A stretch of DNA of 33,182 nucleotides from an uncultured Bacilli bacterium (GTDB taxonomy: Bacteria > Bacillota_I > Bacilli_A > RF39 > UBA660): NCBI GenBank assembly GCA_910578745.1, contig CAJTSN010000003.1:16236-49417 (forward strand), in the 5' to 3' direction. Under the pieces are notes generated by a model. It was not told where the DNA came from. It did no database searches and saw nothing but the letters and a program-made list of their open reading frames with translations. The number at the start of each line of letters is the position of its first letter. Position 1 is the stretch's first letter. A program made the translations under genes and the position numbers. Of the stretch, positions 7,255 through 16,160 are shown one piece after another.

Positions 7255-9624
7255 CTATTTCTCCGCTATTGGAATCGTTTTATCCATTTTATGAAAGAAA
7301 TAAGTAATAAAATAATCTAGCTTTTTATATACATACAATGAAGCTAAAGTAAGGACAAAAGCAATCAAAGCACTTGCATAATTCATAGGCATTAAATTAA
7401 AGAAGGAATATTGAAAAATCAAACAATACATAAAACCAAGGAGCATCGTGAAAAATAAGGTTCTTCGAATCCATGTAAATGGTCTACAAATTTTAAGTAA
7501 ATAAATAAAACCTGTAATTGCTGTTAAAATGACACAAAGTGAACTTTGTAATTCATAAGTTAAGTCAAATACATTAGTAAAAGCTGTCACTAAAGCGACA
7601 TTAAAAAATACAGTCATAGCCGTTGGAAGACTTCGACTTACTACTTTTAATAAAAAGTTCCCCTTTACAATTTCATTATTTGGTTCGAGGGCCAAAACGA
7701 AAGATGGTGTTCCAATTGTAAAGGTCGTAATCAATGTAAGTTGAATCGGCACGAAGAAATATTTATTAGAAATTAAAACACTAAAGACAATTAATAAAAT
7801 CGTATAAATCGTTTTCACTAATAAAAGGGAAGCACTTCTTTCAATATTGTTAATGGTTCTTCTTCCTTCCATTACAATTTGAGGAAGAGAATCAAAGTTA
7901 TCATTTAAAAGAACAAGTTGAGCCACATTACGAGCAGCATCACTTCCACTCGCCACCGATATAGCACAATCACTTTGTTTAAGAGCCAAAACATCATTCA
8001 CCCCATCTCCAGTCATTGCTACAGTGCGTCCCTGTTCTTGTAAGATTTTAATGATTTGCTTTTTTTGTTCTGGTTTTACACGACCAAATACTTGATAATG
8101 TAAAACGGCTTCTCTAAGTTCTTCCTCTGTTAAATCTCCTACATTGATTCCTTTTTGATTTTCAAGCCCAACTTTAGAAGCAATATGTAAAACGGTTTTT
8201 ACATTATCTCCTGAAATAATCTTTACATCAACACCCTGTTTTTTAAAATAATCTAGAGTGTCTTTTGCTTCTTTACGAACAAGATCTTCAATTAAGACCG
8301 TTCCTAAAATCTGGATATTTTTTAAAGCCATATCAAGATCTCCTTCACCTTTTACAAGAACCATCATACGATACTTTTCTTGATATTCATTTAAAATAGG
8401 CTCAATCTGTTTTACATTTTCTTTTAATAAAAATTCAGGTGCTCCTATATAATAGGTTCCATTTTTTTCAAATTCCAAACCAGAAAACTTTCGTTCTGAT
8501 GAAAAAGCCAAACTTGATTTTACAGTATCTGGACTACTTTTAGAAAAACGTCTTTTCAAGGCTAACATGGTTTCGTTTGTATCCGTAGAATAAACAGCGT
8601 ATAAAGAAAGTGCCTCTTCTAATGTTTCTTTGGTAACCCCTTCATAAGGAATAAAATCAACAACTTCCATTTTCCCTTCTGTTAAAGTTCCTGTTTTATC
8701 TAAACAAATTACATTCACGCGAGCAAGGGTTTCAATACAGTAAAGCTGTTGTACTAAAACTTTATATTTCGATAATCGAATGACACTGACAGCCATCACG
8801 GAGCTCGTTAAAAGAACTAAGCCTTCTGGTATCATACCAATTAAGGAAGCAACCGTTGTAAATATGGCTTCTGTTACATTTCCGCTTGTAGCGTCTACTT
8901 GTGACAAATACATGATGATTCCAATTGGAATAATTAAAACCGATACGATTTTTAATAATTTTTCAAAAGAATGCATAATGACTGAATTTATTTTTTTCTC
9001 ATATTTAGCTTCATTCGATATTTTTGAAACATAATTTTCTTTTCCAATATGTTCTACTTTCGCATAACAAGTTCCACTAACAATAAAAGAACCAGACAAC
9101 AACATATCCCCTTTTTTCTTTACAATCGCATCTGGTTCTCCCGTTAAGAAAGACTCATTCACTTCGACTTCTCCCTCTAGTAAAATACTATCACAAACGA
9201 CTTGCTTTCCAAGTGCTAGTTTCAGTACATCATCTAAGACCAATTCATCTATTTTTACCGTTTCTTCTTTTCCACCACGTACAACAGTTAATGCGGACTC
9301 AGAAATAACGGATAAACGATCGATAATTTTTTTGGATATAATTTCTTCAATAATGCTGATAATAGAGTTAACAATAATCACACCCATAAATAAGCAATTT
9401 TTTATTCCCTCAAAAATAGCGTGATTTAAAATGCCAGCTATAAATACAGCTAACCCCAATCCAATATTTAAAAAATTAAAATAAGTAAAAAAATTACCAA
9501 CAATAATTTGTTTAATTGATTTTGTTTTTGGTTGATCATCATAGTTTACTAAATTTTGTTTTTTTCGTAATTCGACTTGTTCTACTGTTAACCCTTCCTC
9601 TACGGTTGGATTAAATCTTTCCAT
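7255..9624 (-). CDS. P-type cation-transporting ATPase, CtpE-like
   Basis: ATP-driven ion pump of the cytoplasmic membrane, 789 residues. It has the actuator loop TGEP (161-164), IPEGL in a membrane helix (266-270), the phosphorylated Asp309 in DKTGTLTEGK, and GDGVND in the hinge. There is no CPC motif and no N-terminal metal-binding domain, so it is not a heavy-metal (P1B) pump. About ten membrane helices are visible. The start (ERFNPTVEEGLTVEQVELR) and length resemble the CtpE group, for which calcium uptake has been reported in mycobacteria. Substrate here is inference. The ATG at 9624 follows GAGAGGGATG. It is a single gene with its own terminator. Confidence 0.88.
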   Translation of the reverse strand: MERFNPTVEEGLTVEQVELRKKQNLVNYDDQPKTKSIKQIIVGNFFTYFNFLNIGLGLAVFIAGILNHAIFEGIKNCLFMGVIIVNSIISIIEEIISKKIIDRLSVISESALTVVRGGKEETVKIDELVLDDVLKLALGKQVVCDSILLEGEVEVNESFLTGEPDAIVKKKGDMLLSGSFIVSGTCYAKVEHIGKENYVSKISNEAKYEKKINSVIMHSFEKLLKIVSVLIIPIGIIMYLSQVDATSGNVTEAIFTTVASLIGMIPEGLVLLTSSVMAVSVIRLSKYKVLVQQLYCIETLARVNVICLDKTGTLTEGKMEVVDFIPYEGVTKETLEEALSLYAVYSTDTNETMLALKRRFSKSSPDTVKSSLAFSSERKFSGLEFEKNGTYYIGAPEFLLKENVKQIEPILNEYQEKYRMMVLVKGEGDLDMALKNIQILGTVLIEDLVRKEAKDTLDYFKKQGVDVKIISGDNVKTVLHIASKVGLENQKGINVGDLTEEELREAVLHYQVFGRVKPEQKKQIIKILQEQGRTVAMTGDGVNDVLALKQSDCAISVASGSDAARNVAQLVLLNDNFDSLPQIVMEGRRTINNIERSASLLLVKTIYTILLIVFSVLISNKYFFVPIQLTLITTFTIGTPSFVLALEPNNEIVKGNFLLKVVSRSLPTAMTVFFNVALVTAFTNVFDLTYELQSSLCVILTAITGFIYLLKICRPFTWIRRTLFFTMLLGFMYCLIFQYSFFNLMPMNYASALIAFVLTLASLYVYKKLDYFITYFFHKMDKTIPIAEK

Positions 9625-9951
9625 AGCAACATCCCTCTCTACAACGTTTTCTTTTAAAAGAAAGTTTTATCCTTTTTATAAAATAAATGTATAATGTCTC
9701 TTGTATGAAATTCTAAAACATTATATGTTAAGGCATTTGAAGTGTACATAAAACAAAGACTTTTCCATTTTCTAATACCTAAAAGATTCAAGACTTTTTT
9801 TCCAGTTTTATTCATTTTTCCTCATTCATTATACCATGGAAACCTAGAGTATCACAAATTTTTTCCATTTTTTCGTTTTTTTGAATTTTAATGTCTTTTC
9901 TTTCCACATTCAAACAATAAAGAATATCGAGAACGAAAAGAACTTCACATT
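9625..9951. other. Intergenic region with palindrome upstream of the ATPase
   Basis: About 330 nt without a gene. A perfect 16-bp palindrome, TTTCTTTTAAAAGAAA, at 9648-9663 lies between the likely promoter (TATACA-like box near 9690) and the start codon, suitable for an operator. No riboswitch is recognised. The rest is AT-rich, with no coding sign. Confidence 0.4.
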
Positions 9952-9977
9952 AAAAAAAGAGGTCACCCTCTTTTTTT
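9952..9977. terminator. Bidirectional terminator overlapping the end of trmR
   Basis: AAAAAAAGAGG (9952-9962) pairs with CCTCTTTTTTT (9967-9977) around a 4-nt loop. The stop codon of the methyltransferase gene lies in the loop, so the terminator is partly coding. Confidence 0.8.
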
Positions 9978-10562
9978 ACTCACACTAATGCCATCTCCAA
10001 TATCATAAAATTGTGTATCAAACATAACATTTTGCTTTAAATATAAAATATACTCATTTAATTTTCGAACCAATCCTCGAACATTTCTACTTTCAATTGT
10101 TTCAGTAGTATGTGTCAAGCCATGAAAATTAAGGTTATCCGAGAATACAACTCCTCCCACTTTCAAAAGAGGAGTAAATTTTTCAAAAAATTTAATGTAT
10201 TGACTCTTTGCAGCATCAATAAATAATAAATCAAATGTATCAAATAAATCTAAAGCAAAAGCATCTTGGTTATATATTGTAATTCTATCTTCTAAATGAA
10301 ATTTTTTAATATTTTTAATTGCCTCTTGATAGCGTATTTCATCTCTTTCTACTGTTGTTACATGAATATTCTCATCTACCAAACACATACATATTGCAGA
10401 ATAGCCAATTGCTGCTCCAATTTCCAAAATATTTTTTACCTGATTTTCTTTAATATAGGTAAGCATAAAGTTAATTCCATCTTTAAGCATGATAGGAATA
10501 TGATTTTCTTTTGCATATACCTCTAATTCTTCTATACTAGGAACCATACCAATTTCCTGCAC
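9963..10562 (-). CDS. trmR: O-methyltransferase, TrmR-like
   Basis: Class I SAM-dependent methyltransferase of the COG4122 family. In Bacillus subtilis the orthologue in the same gene order (YrrM/TrmR) methylates 5-hydroxyuridine in tRNA anticodon wobble positions. The SAM-binding motif NILEIGAAIGYSAICM is at about 39-54, followed by VTTVERDE and LLFIDAAKSQY (metal- and substrate-binding region). At 199 residues it is slightly shorter than usual. The first ATG lies 26 nt inside mltG, and a second in-frame ATG at 10547 is also possible. Overlap with mltG supports translational coupling. Specific tRNA activity is inferred from context. Confidence 0.8.
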   Translation of the reverse strand: MQEIGMVPSIEELEVYAKENHIPIMLKDGINFMLTYIKENQVKNILEIGAAIGYSAICMCLVDENIHVTTVERDEIRYQEAIKNIKKFHLEDRITIYNQDAFALDLFDTFDLLFIDAAKSQYIKFFEKFTPLLKVGGVVFSDNLNFHGLTHTTETIESRNVRGLVRKLNEYILYLKQNVMFDTQFYDIGDGISVSKKRG

Positions 10563-11622
10563 TTTTTAATTGATTAATTGTTTTTTGATGTTCTTGATAG
10601 GTTTCCGAAAAGTAGACTTTCATATTTTTATCGGATGCGAAATATAGATATTTCGTATCACTTGGATTTAAAATAGCACTTATAGCATCTATTCCCGGAG
10701 ATGAAATTGGTCCTACTGGAAGGCCTGCAATTACATAGGTATTATAACTGTTACTTTTTAAATAAGCATCTCCAAATGCATCGACTCCCATCACCTTTTT
10801 CTCACCATAATAAGCAGATGCACAACTTTGTAATTTCATCTTTTTTGATAATCTAGTAAGAAAAACACTTGCCATTTTTTTGAAATCATCTACATTATTT
10901 CCTTCTGACTGTATCATAGATGCTAAAGTAATGATTTCATGAATCGAATAAGTACTCGCTTCTATTTTTTCTTTATAAGGTTCTAAATTCTTTTCCATAC
11001 TATTTAACATACTTTCCACAATCGTTTCAATCTTCACATCTTTATTCGCAAACTCATACGTATTTGGATACAAATACCCCTCTAAAGCATAATAGATTTC
11101 CTTATTCAATATATCTTCTGTTAAGAACCAATATTTATTCATTAATGTTTTTAAATAAGTTGTATCTGTAATTACCTTATAAAAATCTTCTTGTGTATGA
11201 TTTGTATTTTCTTCAATTACCTTAGCAACCTTCGATACGACGAGTCCTTCTTTAAACGTAATTCGAATTGCATCTGGATTTTCAGTACTACCACTTCCTA
11301 AAATTTCTAAAATCTCTTTTACAGACATATTTCTATTTAAAGCATAAGTTCCTGCTTGTAGAGGTTTTACTTTATTCAGCTTTAAATAAATTTTATAGGC
11401 AAACTCTGATTTAATTAAATTCGACTCTTTTAATGAAGAAGCAAGTGATGTATATGTACTTCCACTTGCGACTGTAAAGGTCACCTTCTCGCTTTTCTTA
11501 GAAACACTTTTTATATTCGAACTATAAAAGAAATAGATACCTAAAACACTACACAATAGGATAAAAAATAAAAAGGCAATAAAAGCAATTACAATTCTTC
11601 CATATCTTATTCTTCGTTTCAT
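10537..11622 (-). CDS. mltG: Endolytic murein transglycosylase MltG
   Basis: Membrane-anchored lytic transglycosylase that cleaves nascent glycan strands during peptidoglycan growth. There is one N-terminal membrane helix (about 10-33) after a basic start, a LysM-like subdomain (FTVASGSTYTSLASSL), then the YceG domain with TLASMIQSEGN carrying the catalytic Glu (near 240), and a C-terminal AGLPVGPISSPGIDAISAILNP signature followed by YLYF. At 361 residues it is of normal length. It lies between DUF1292 and trmR in the conserved Firmicute order. Confidence 0.93.
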   Translation of the reverse strand: MKRRIRYGRIVIAFIAFLFFILLCSVLGIYFFYSSNIKSVSKKSEKVTFTVASGSTYTSLASSLKESNLIKSEFAYKIYLKLNKVKPLQAGTYALNRNMSVKEILEILGSGSTENPDAIRITFKEGLVVSKVAKVIEENTNHTQEDFYKVITDTTYLKTLMNKYWFLTEDILNKEIYYALEGYLYPNTYEFANKDVKIETIVESMLNSMEKNLEPYKEKIEASTYSIHEIITLASMIQSEGNNVDDFKKMASVFLTRLSKKMKLQSCASAYYGEKKVMGVDAFGDAYLKSNSYNTYVIAGLPVGPISSPGIDAISAILNPSDTKYLYFASDKNMKVYFSETYQEHQKTINQLKSAGNWYGS

Positions 11623-11640
11623 AACACACCAAAAACGAGC

Positions 11641-11934
11641 CTATTCTTGCCCGTCTTCCTCCACTGCTTTTTTTGCTTCCTCTTGTAATTCGCCAAGAAT
11701 TTTCTCAATAATATCCCATTCTGCTTCTGTTGTAATTGGTTCTAATTTTGTTTCTTCTTGTCCTGGTGTATAAATAGACGCATATACTTTTGTATTTCCT
11801 TCCTCGTCTAACGTATTATCGGTATAAACAATATAGTTTTTATGTGTTTCATCGGATTCAAAAGTAAATAATACCTCGCACTCTATTTCCTTTCCATTAT
11901 CATCAAATACTTTAAATGTCATCTTTTCTTCCAT
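11641..11934 (-). CDS. yrzB: DUF1292 protein, YrzB-like
   Basis: Small acidic protein of 97 residues. Family pattern: an early FKVFDDNGKEIECEVLFTFE strand pair, then KNYIVYTDN, ..YASIYTP and a C-terminal helix ending in acidic residues (WDIIEKILGELQEEA). The biochemical role of the family is unknown. It starts 23 nt inside ruvX with AAGGTGG before the ATG, so the two are translationally coupled, as in other Firmicutes. A weak hairpin followed by TTTTT lies between it and mltG and could attenuate transcription. Confidence 0.88.
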   Translation of the reverse strand: MEEKMTFKVFDDNGKEIECEVLFTFESDETHKNYIVYTDNTLDEEGNTKVYASIYTPGQEETKLEPITTEAEWDIIEKILGELQEEAKKAVEEDGQE

Positions 11935-12358
11935 GCATGACCACCTTCCTTTTATCTAAAAACGTTTGAAGAATAATACTAGCCGCAACTCCGTCTATCT
12001 TCTTTTTTCTTTTCTTACGTGACATATCAGAAGCCACTAAATAATGATTGGCTTCGACGGTTGAGAGTCTTTCATCTTGTACTTCAACCGGAAGATTACA
12101 AAGTTCCTCTAACTTTTCTTTAAAATTAAGAGTACGTATAGCACTTTCTCCCACACTATTATTCATATTCTTCGGTAATCCTAAAACAATCAATCCTATA
12201 TTTTCTTCATTGATAATCTTTTTGACTTCTTCTAAGGCACTCATAAAGTCCCCTTCCATAAAACGAATTGTTTTATAATAAGTAGCAATGGTTTCTGTTT
12301 GATCAGAAATAGCGATTCCAAGTGTCCTTGTCCCTAAATCGAGTCCTATTATTCTCAT
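11912..12358 (-). CDS. ruvX: Putative pre-16S rRNA nuclease / Holliday junction resolvase YqgF (RuvX)
   Basis: RNase H-fold nuclease of 148 residues, normal for the family. The motif IIGLDLGTRTLGIAIS (3-18) carries the first catalytic Asp, LIVLGLPKNMNNSVGESA (56-73) is the second conserved block, and DERLSTVEANHYL is the third with Asp and Glu. In E. coli YqgF matures the 5' end of 16S rRNA; the resolvase role is older and debated. The ATG at 12358 follows AGAGGAAGT. It heads the ruvX-yrzB-mltG-trmR run. Confidence 0.92.
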   Translation of the reverse strand: MRIIGLDLGTRTLGIAISDQTETIATYYKTIRFMEGDFMSALEEVKKIINEENIGLIVLGLPKNMNNSVGESAIRTLNFKEKLEELCNLPVEVQDERLSTVEANHYLVASDMSRKKRKKKIDGVAASIILQTFLDKRKVVMHGRKDDI

Positions 12359-12434
12359 ACTTCCTCTTTTCCAAAATTACCCTTATGAATATATATCCAT
12401 TGTATCATGAAGTAAACATTTATACAAGAAAAAA

Positions 12435-12935
12435 TTAGCTTATCAAAAAATCACTGATGACATCTATAATATCTATACAACTATCTTCTATATAATAAAT
12501 TTTATCCATAAACCAATTTTGTTTTTTCTGCTTAAGATCAACGTTTATATATTCCCCGTCTTCTTTCCATACGCCTCTATAACGCATATAACGCTTCTTT
12601 GTTTTCTCTACATTAGAAACTTGATAAAGATATATTTTTGACTTTGCTATTTTAATGAAAATAGGAAGAAGCCTCTTTTCGAATCCTCCAAGTTTATCTT
12701 GGCAAATGACTAAACGATCTATACTGTTTTTTCCAAATGTTTTAAGAAATTTTTTAGGAGAGATTTTTTTACCCCTTCCTTTTTTTCCTTCTTTTTGTAA
12801 ATCAATGGAATTCAAAAGAAAACATTCTGTTATTTTTTCATTTTCCTGTATACAAATTAAATAGGACTCCTCCATAATTCCATAACATAGAATTCTTCCT
12901 TCTAATGAAGAAAATAATTTTTCTAATGTCTTCAC
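12435..12935 (-). CDS. Hypothetical protein coupled to tcdA
   Basis: Not recognised. A 166-residue soluble protein with alternating strands and helices. Visible segments are a Lys/Gly-rich loop (GKKGRGKKISPKKFL, about 50-64), LVICQDKLGGFEKRLLP and a mixed C-terminal part. No signal peptide or membrane helix. The GTG start overlaps the tcdA stop (GTGA), with GAGGTG inside the end of tcdA, so it is translated as a coupled partner. It could be an accessory factor, but no motif supports a function. Confidence 0.6.
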   Translation of the reverse strand: MKTLEKLFSSLEGRILCYGIMEESYLICIQENEKITECFLLNSIDLQKEGKKGRGKKISPKKFLKTFGKNSIDRLVICQDKLGGFEKRLLPIFIKIAKSKIYLYQVSNVEKTKKRYMRYRGVWKEDGEYINVDLKQKKQNWFMDKIYYIEDSCIDIIDVISDFLIS

Positions 12936-13609
12936 TTCAACACCTCTAAAGTAATATAGCTTGTAATAAGAAGTCCAGCTACTGAGGGAACAAAAGAAAT
13001 GGAGCCTAATTGATTCTCGAACGTTTTTATAGGAATTTCACTAGAAGAAACGACAGGAATTTTCGCATCTATTTTTTCTTTACGGGCCTCTTTTCTAAGA
13101 ATTTTTGCTAGTGGATCATAATTCGTGTCTTTTAAGTCCATGATTTTTAATTTAGTGGGATCTATCTTGTTGGCCGTTCCCATACTTAGAATAAATTTTT
13201 TCCCCATTTTCACACATCTTTTCATAATTTCCTTTTTAACAGGAACTGTATCACAGGCATCAACCAAAAAGTCTATATCTTCTAAAAATAATAAATCTAT
13301 ATTTTCTGGTGTTATTTTTTCCTTAATTACTTTAATCTCACAAGTTGGATGAATATCCTGTACACGTTCTTTTAAAATGTCGGCTTTATAAAGTCCTATA
13401 GTGGAGTGTAGAGCTTCAATTTGTCTATTTATATTCGTTCGATCTATAGTATCATAATCCACTAAAATTAATTTCCGAACGCCAAGGCGAGCCAAACCCT
13501 CCACGACATAGCTTCCTACTCCGCCAAGACCTAAAACAAGAACCGAAAGTTCTTGTATCTTTTTATAATCTTCTTTTAATAAAAGTCTAGTTCTCTGCCA
13601 TGGATCCAT
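12932..13609 (-). CDS. tcdA: tRNA threonylcarbamoyladenosine dehydratase (TcdA/CsdL), ThiF family
   Basis: E1-like adenylating enzyme that uses ATP to cyclise t6A37 of tRNA to ct6A. I start at 13609 (MDPWQRTRLLLKEDY) because AAAGGGGG lies 11 nt upstream and this matches the family N-terminus; the frame is open to 13681 but that extension has no binding site. The nucleotide motif VLVLGLGGVGSYVVEGLARLG, then DYDTIDRTNINRQI and VDACDTVPVKKEIMKRC are the ThiF signature. There are no CxxC zinc pairs, in line with the TcdA group. It follows the Nudix gene closely and overlaps the next gene. Confidence 0.9.
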   Translation of the reverse strand: MDPWQRTRLLLKEDYKKIQELSVLVLGLGGVGSYVVEGLARLGVRKLILVDYDTIDRTNINRQIEALHSTIGLYKADILKERVQDIHPTCEIKVIKEKITPENIDLLFLEDIDFLVDACDTVPVKKEIMKRCVKMGKKFILSMGTANKIDPTKLKIMDLKDTNYDPLAKILRKEARKEKIDAKIPVVSSSEIPIKTFENQLGSISFVPSVAGLLITSYITLEVLK

Positions 13610-13647
13610 AAAATCTATATCCCCCTTTATCATCAAAAAGAAAACGA

Positions 13648-14145
13648 CTAAAGCATTCCCTTTTCTATATAGTAAAAACAAGTTTGCATCATCTGCGCCT
13701 GTTTTTTATGAAACTCTTCTTTCTCAATTAACTCTAATACTTTTTCTTTAGAAGCAAACATATAATCCGCCACTTCTTCTTCCTGCAATTTAATTTTCTC
13801 CTTAGGAATAAAACATTTACTATAGTAAAAATCTACAAAATCATCTTTCGTCTGAATTGTTTTAAATAATTTTATGTTTTCTTTTGATACGTCTAAACCC
13901 ATTTCTTCTTTTATCTCTGTTATAATTCCATCTAAAGAAGTCTCTCCACTTTTAGGATGTCCTGTTATGGTTCCCCAAAGGCCTCCCTTTTTGATAGAAC
14001 GTTTTTGCAAAAGAAAAGTCCCATCTATATTTTCTAAAGCAATGGCAACACTTACATAGTACATTCCCTTTTCTGGCTTTTCACCTTTTTTTATCGTCTT
14101 AAAAAGAGGAACTCTATTTTCATCATATAAATCTCTATACTCCAT
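13648..14145 (-). CDS. Nudix hydrolase
   Basis: Hydrolase of nucleoside-diphosphate-linked compounds, 165 residues from the ATG at 14145, which has AGGTGG five bases upstream; seven extra in-frame codons lack a site. The start (MEYRDLYDENR..FKTIKKGEKPEKGMYYVSVAIAL) resembles the isopentenyl-isomerase-like Nudix branch. The Nudix box reads GHPKSGETSLDGIITEIKEEMGL: the G, E and EE ligands are present, but the conserved Arg before the first Glu of REUXEEXGU is Thr. Activity may be changed. Substrate unknown. It is followed directly by tcdA. Confidence 0.85.
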   Translation of the reverse strand: MEYRDLYDENRVPLFKTIKKGEKPEKGMYYVSVAIALENIDGTFLLQKRSIKKGGLWGTITGHPKSGETSLDGIITEIKEEMGLDVSKENIKLFKTIQTKDDFVDFYYSKCFIPKEKIKLQEEEVADYMFASKEKVLELIEKEEFHKKQAQMMQTCFYYIEKGML

Positions 14146-14153
14146 CTTGCCAC

Positions 14154-14654
14154 CTAAATGATACATTCAATTCCAATATTTACTAAGAAGAGAAAAAGAA
14201 GTATAACGTTTAACTTAATGCATTGTTTCGCATTTTTTTCAAAAAAAGAAGTCAATTTTGGTAAAAGGAAATAGGCAAAGACTAAGCCTACAATTCCAAA
14301 CAAAATTCCCATAGAAAGACATACTCTTCCTTGAAAATTGAAAAAGAAATTCGAATAATCCCATAATTGGTGGTTAAAAAATTCTTCTGAAATAAAAGCA
14401 CTTATGTATTCAACAATCAAAGAGATAAATGTTATCTTTATAAAATTTTTAATCAGTCCATCCGCTTTTTTAAATAGAAAAGAAATCAAGACACAAGCCA
14501 CTCCATAAATTGGACACCACATTCCACAAAGAGTTCCGGGATTTACTAGCTTATGATGCACGAAAAGTCCAAAGAGAACTTCTCCAAACCACCCCATGAT
14601 TGATGTTACAAAAAACAAATATATATATTTATGGATAGCAAACTTCTTATTCAT
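14154..14654 (-). CDS. Putative membrane protein, CmpB-like ABC permease family (PF06541)
   Basis: Integral membrane protein of 166 residues with four or five hydrophobic helices. Family signs are IMGWFGEVLFG near the N-terminus, NPGTLCGMWCPIYG (about 38-51) and GRVCLSMGILFGIVGLVFAYFLLP (about 110-133). The family is named a putative type IV ABC permease, but function is not established and no ATPase gene is next to it. It ends 8 nt before the Nudix start, probably one transcript. Confidence 0.8.
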   Translation of the reverse strand: MNKKFAIHKYIYLFFVTSIMGWFGEVLFGLFVHHKLVNPGTLCGMWCPIYGVACVLISFLFKKADGLIKNFIKITFISLIVEYISAFISEEFFNHQLWDYSNFFFNFQGRVCLSMGILFGIVGLVFAYFLLPKLTSFFEKNAKQCIKLNVILLFLFLVNIGIECII

Positions 14655-14757
14655 ACAACCTACTCCAAACCTGCATTGTTTTTATTTTAGCACATTTTTT
14701 TCTTATTTTCAATGTCCAATTTTGTGTAAATAATACATTTTATTTAAAAAGAAAATA

Positions 14758-14783
14758 GACAAAAAAAAGGATCAAATTCCTTT
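14758..14783 (-). terminator. Terminator of the glycosyltransferase-methyltransferase gene
   Basis: AAAGGA (14783-14778 on the minus strand) pairs with TCCTTT (14771-14766), followed by eight T. The stem overlaps the stop codon. Confidence 0.7.
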
Positions 14784-16101
14784 AATCCCTCTTATTTTTT
14801 TTACAACGAATCGTATAATAAGTATAACGATACATACTATTTTCTTTTTCTAATAGCGCAAGATTTCTTTCTTCTTCCTCTGTTAAATTTTGATACCAAG
14901 AATAGACTTCCATTTCTTTATATCCTGTTTTTAAAAGAAGATGTTTCATATCGTTTAAAGTAAAAAAATTATGATGAGAATACTCTTCTTTATAAAATTT
15001 TTCTTCTAATAGAGAAGTAATTGTTTTGATATTTGCCATATTATGCATTTCTAAAAGAAGAGTTCCTTCCTCCTTTAAAAGAGAATGTATTTTTTGTAGA
15101 AAAGCCGAAGGATTTTTCACAGTTTCTAAAAAATCTCCTATCAATATTGTATCATATGTATTTTTTATACTTTTTAAATCCGCATGCATTGGAAATGACA
15201 AAGAAGCAATCGCTCGTCTTTTTTTATCATACTCGACCCCTTCTACTCTAAGAGGATGGATTTGATAATCGATTTCTTTTAAAGACACGCCAATACCTGC
15301 ATTTATTTCTAATAAGCTTTTACAAGGTTCTAACATCACATAGGAAGCCGATTTTCGCTCATCAAACGCTAAAGTTGAAAAGCCCCACTTTTTTTTAAAA
15401 TAAGCTCTATTTTTATTCAATATGGGATAAAATGTATTTAAATCTTTTCGAAAGGAAGTTCCCAAATAATGATGAATGAATGTATCATGACATAAAATCA
15501 GTTTATAACCAAGTTTTAAAATACGAAGAGACAAGTCATTATCTTCAACATATCCAGGAGTATAGGCTTCATCTAATTTTTTTAATTGATTGATGACTTC
15601 TCTTTTTATCAAAAGACAATAACCAATTAAAAATATTTTTTCTTCCCATTTCTCTTGATTTGAGTGATTGTTTTCCAAAGCAAGAGTTTGCATCTGATTT
15701 AAATCTGTATAAGTAAATGAAACGCCCTGTCTATTTTCTTGCTGATTGCAAACGGGTCCAACGGCTCCTATCTTCGTATCGCTGTATAAACACTTCTTTA
15801 AATTAGACAGCCAATTGGAAGTAACAATCGTATCATTATTTAAAAGCAAAATGTCATTTTCGGGATTTGAAAGGGCAATTCCTTGATTGCATCCTTTTGG
15901 AAACCCTACATTTTCTTCATTAAAAACAACACGAAGTCTAGAATCATTTACTAGGTATTCCCTAGTTCCATCTGTTGAAGCATTATCAATGACAATGAGT
16001 TCATAGGTACCTTCTTCTGTATAAGTATAAATGCTTTCTAAGCAAGCTTTTGTATATTCTAGGTTGTTATAGGTCAAAAGAATAATTGAAGTTTTACGCA
16101 T
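14782..16101 (-). CDS. Glycosyltransferase family 2 - SAM methyltransferase fusion
   Basis: Two-domain enzyme of 439 residues. Residues 1-240 are a GT-A glycosyltransferase: SIILLTYNNLEYTKACLESI, VIDNASTDGTREYL, ILLLNNDT (nucleotide-sugar/metal site), GYVEDNDLSLRILKLG. Residues 255-430 look like a class I methyltransferase: LLEINAGIG (SAM loop, with Asn where Gly is common), YDTILIGDFLETVKNPSAFL, LLKEEGTLLLEMHN. Such fusions act in cell-surface polysaccharide or glycoprotein synthesis. The gene is alone, with its own terminator. Substrates cannot be told from sequence. Confidence 0.85.
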   Translation of the reverse strand: MRKTSIILLTYNNLEYTKACLESIYTYTEEGTYELIVIDNASTDGTREYLVNDSRLRVVFNEENVGFPKGCNQGIALSNPENDILLLNNDTIVTSNWLSNLKKCLYSDTKIGAVGPVCNQQENRQGVSFTYTDLNQMQTLALENNHSNQEKWEEKIFLIGYCLLIKREVINQLKKLDEAYTPGYVEDNDLSLRILKLGYKLILCHDTFIHHYLGTSFRKDLNTFYPILNKNRAYFKKKWGFSTLAFDERKSASYVMLEPCKSLLEINAGIGVSLKEIDYQIHPLRVEGVEYDKKRRAIASLSFPMHADLKSIKNTYDTILIGDFLETVKNPSAFLQKIHSLLKEEGTLLLEMHNMANIKTITSLLEEKFYKEEYSHHNFFTLNDMKHLLLKTGYKEMEVYSWYQNLTEEEERNLALLEKENSMYRYTYYTIRCKKNKRD

Positions 16102-16160
16102 AAGTTCCTCCCCTTCTATTTTATGAGAAGAAAAAGAAAAAAGTAGTTTTCTCTACTCTT

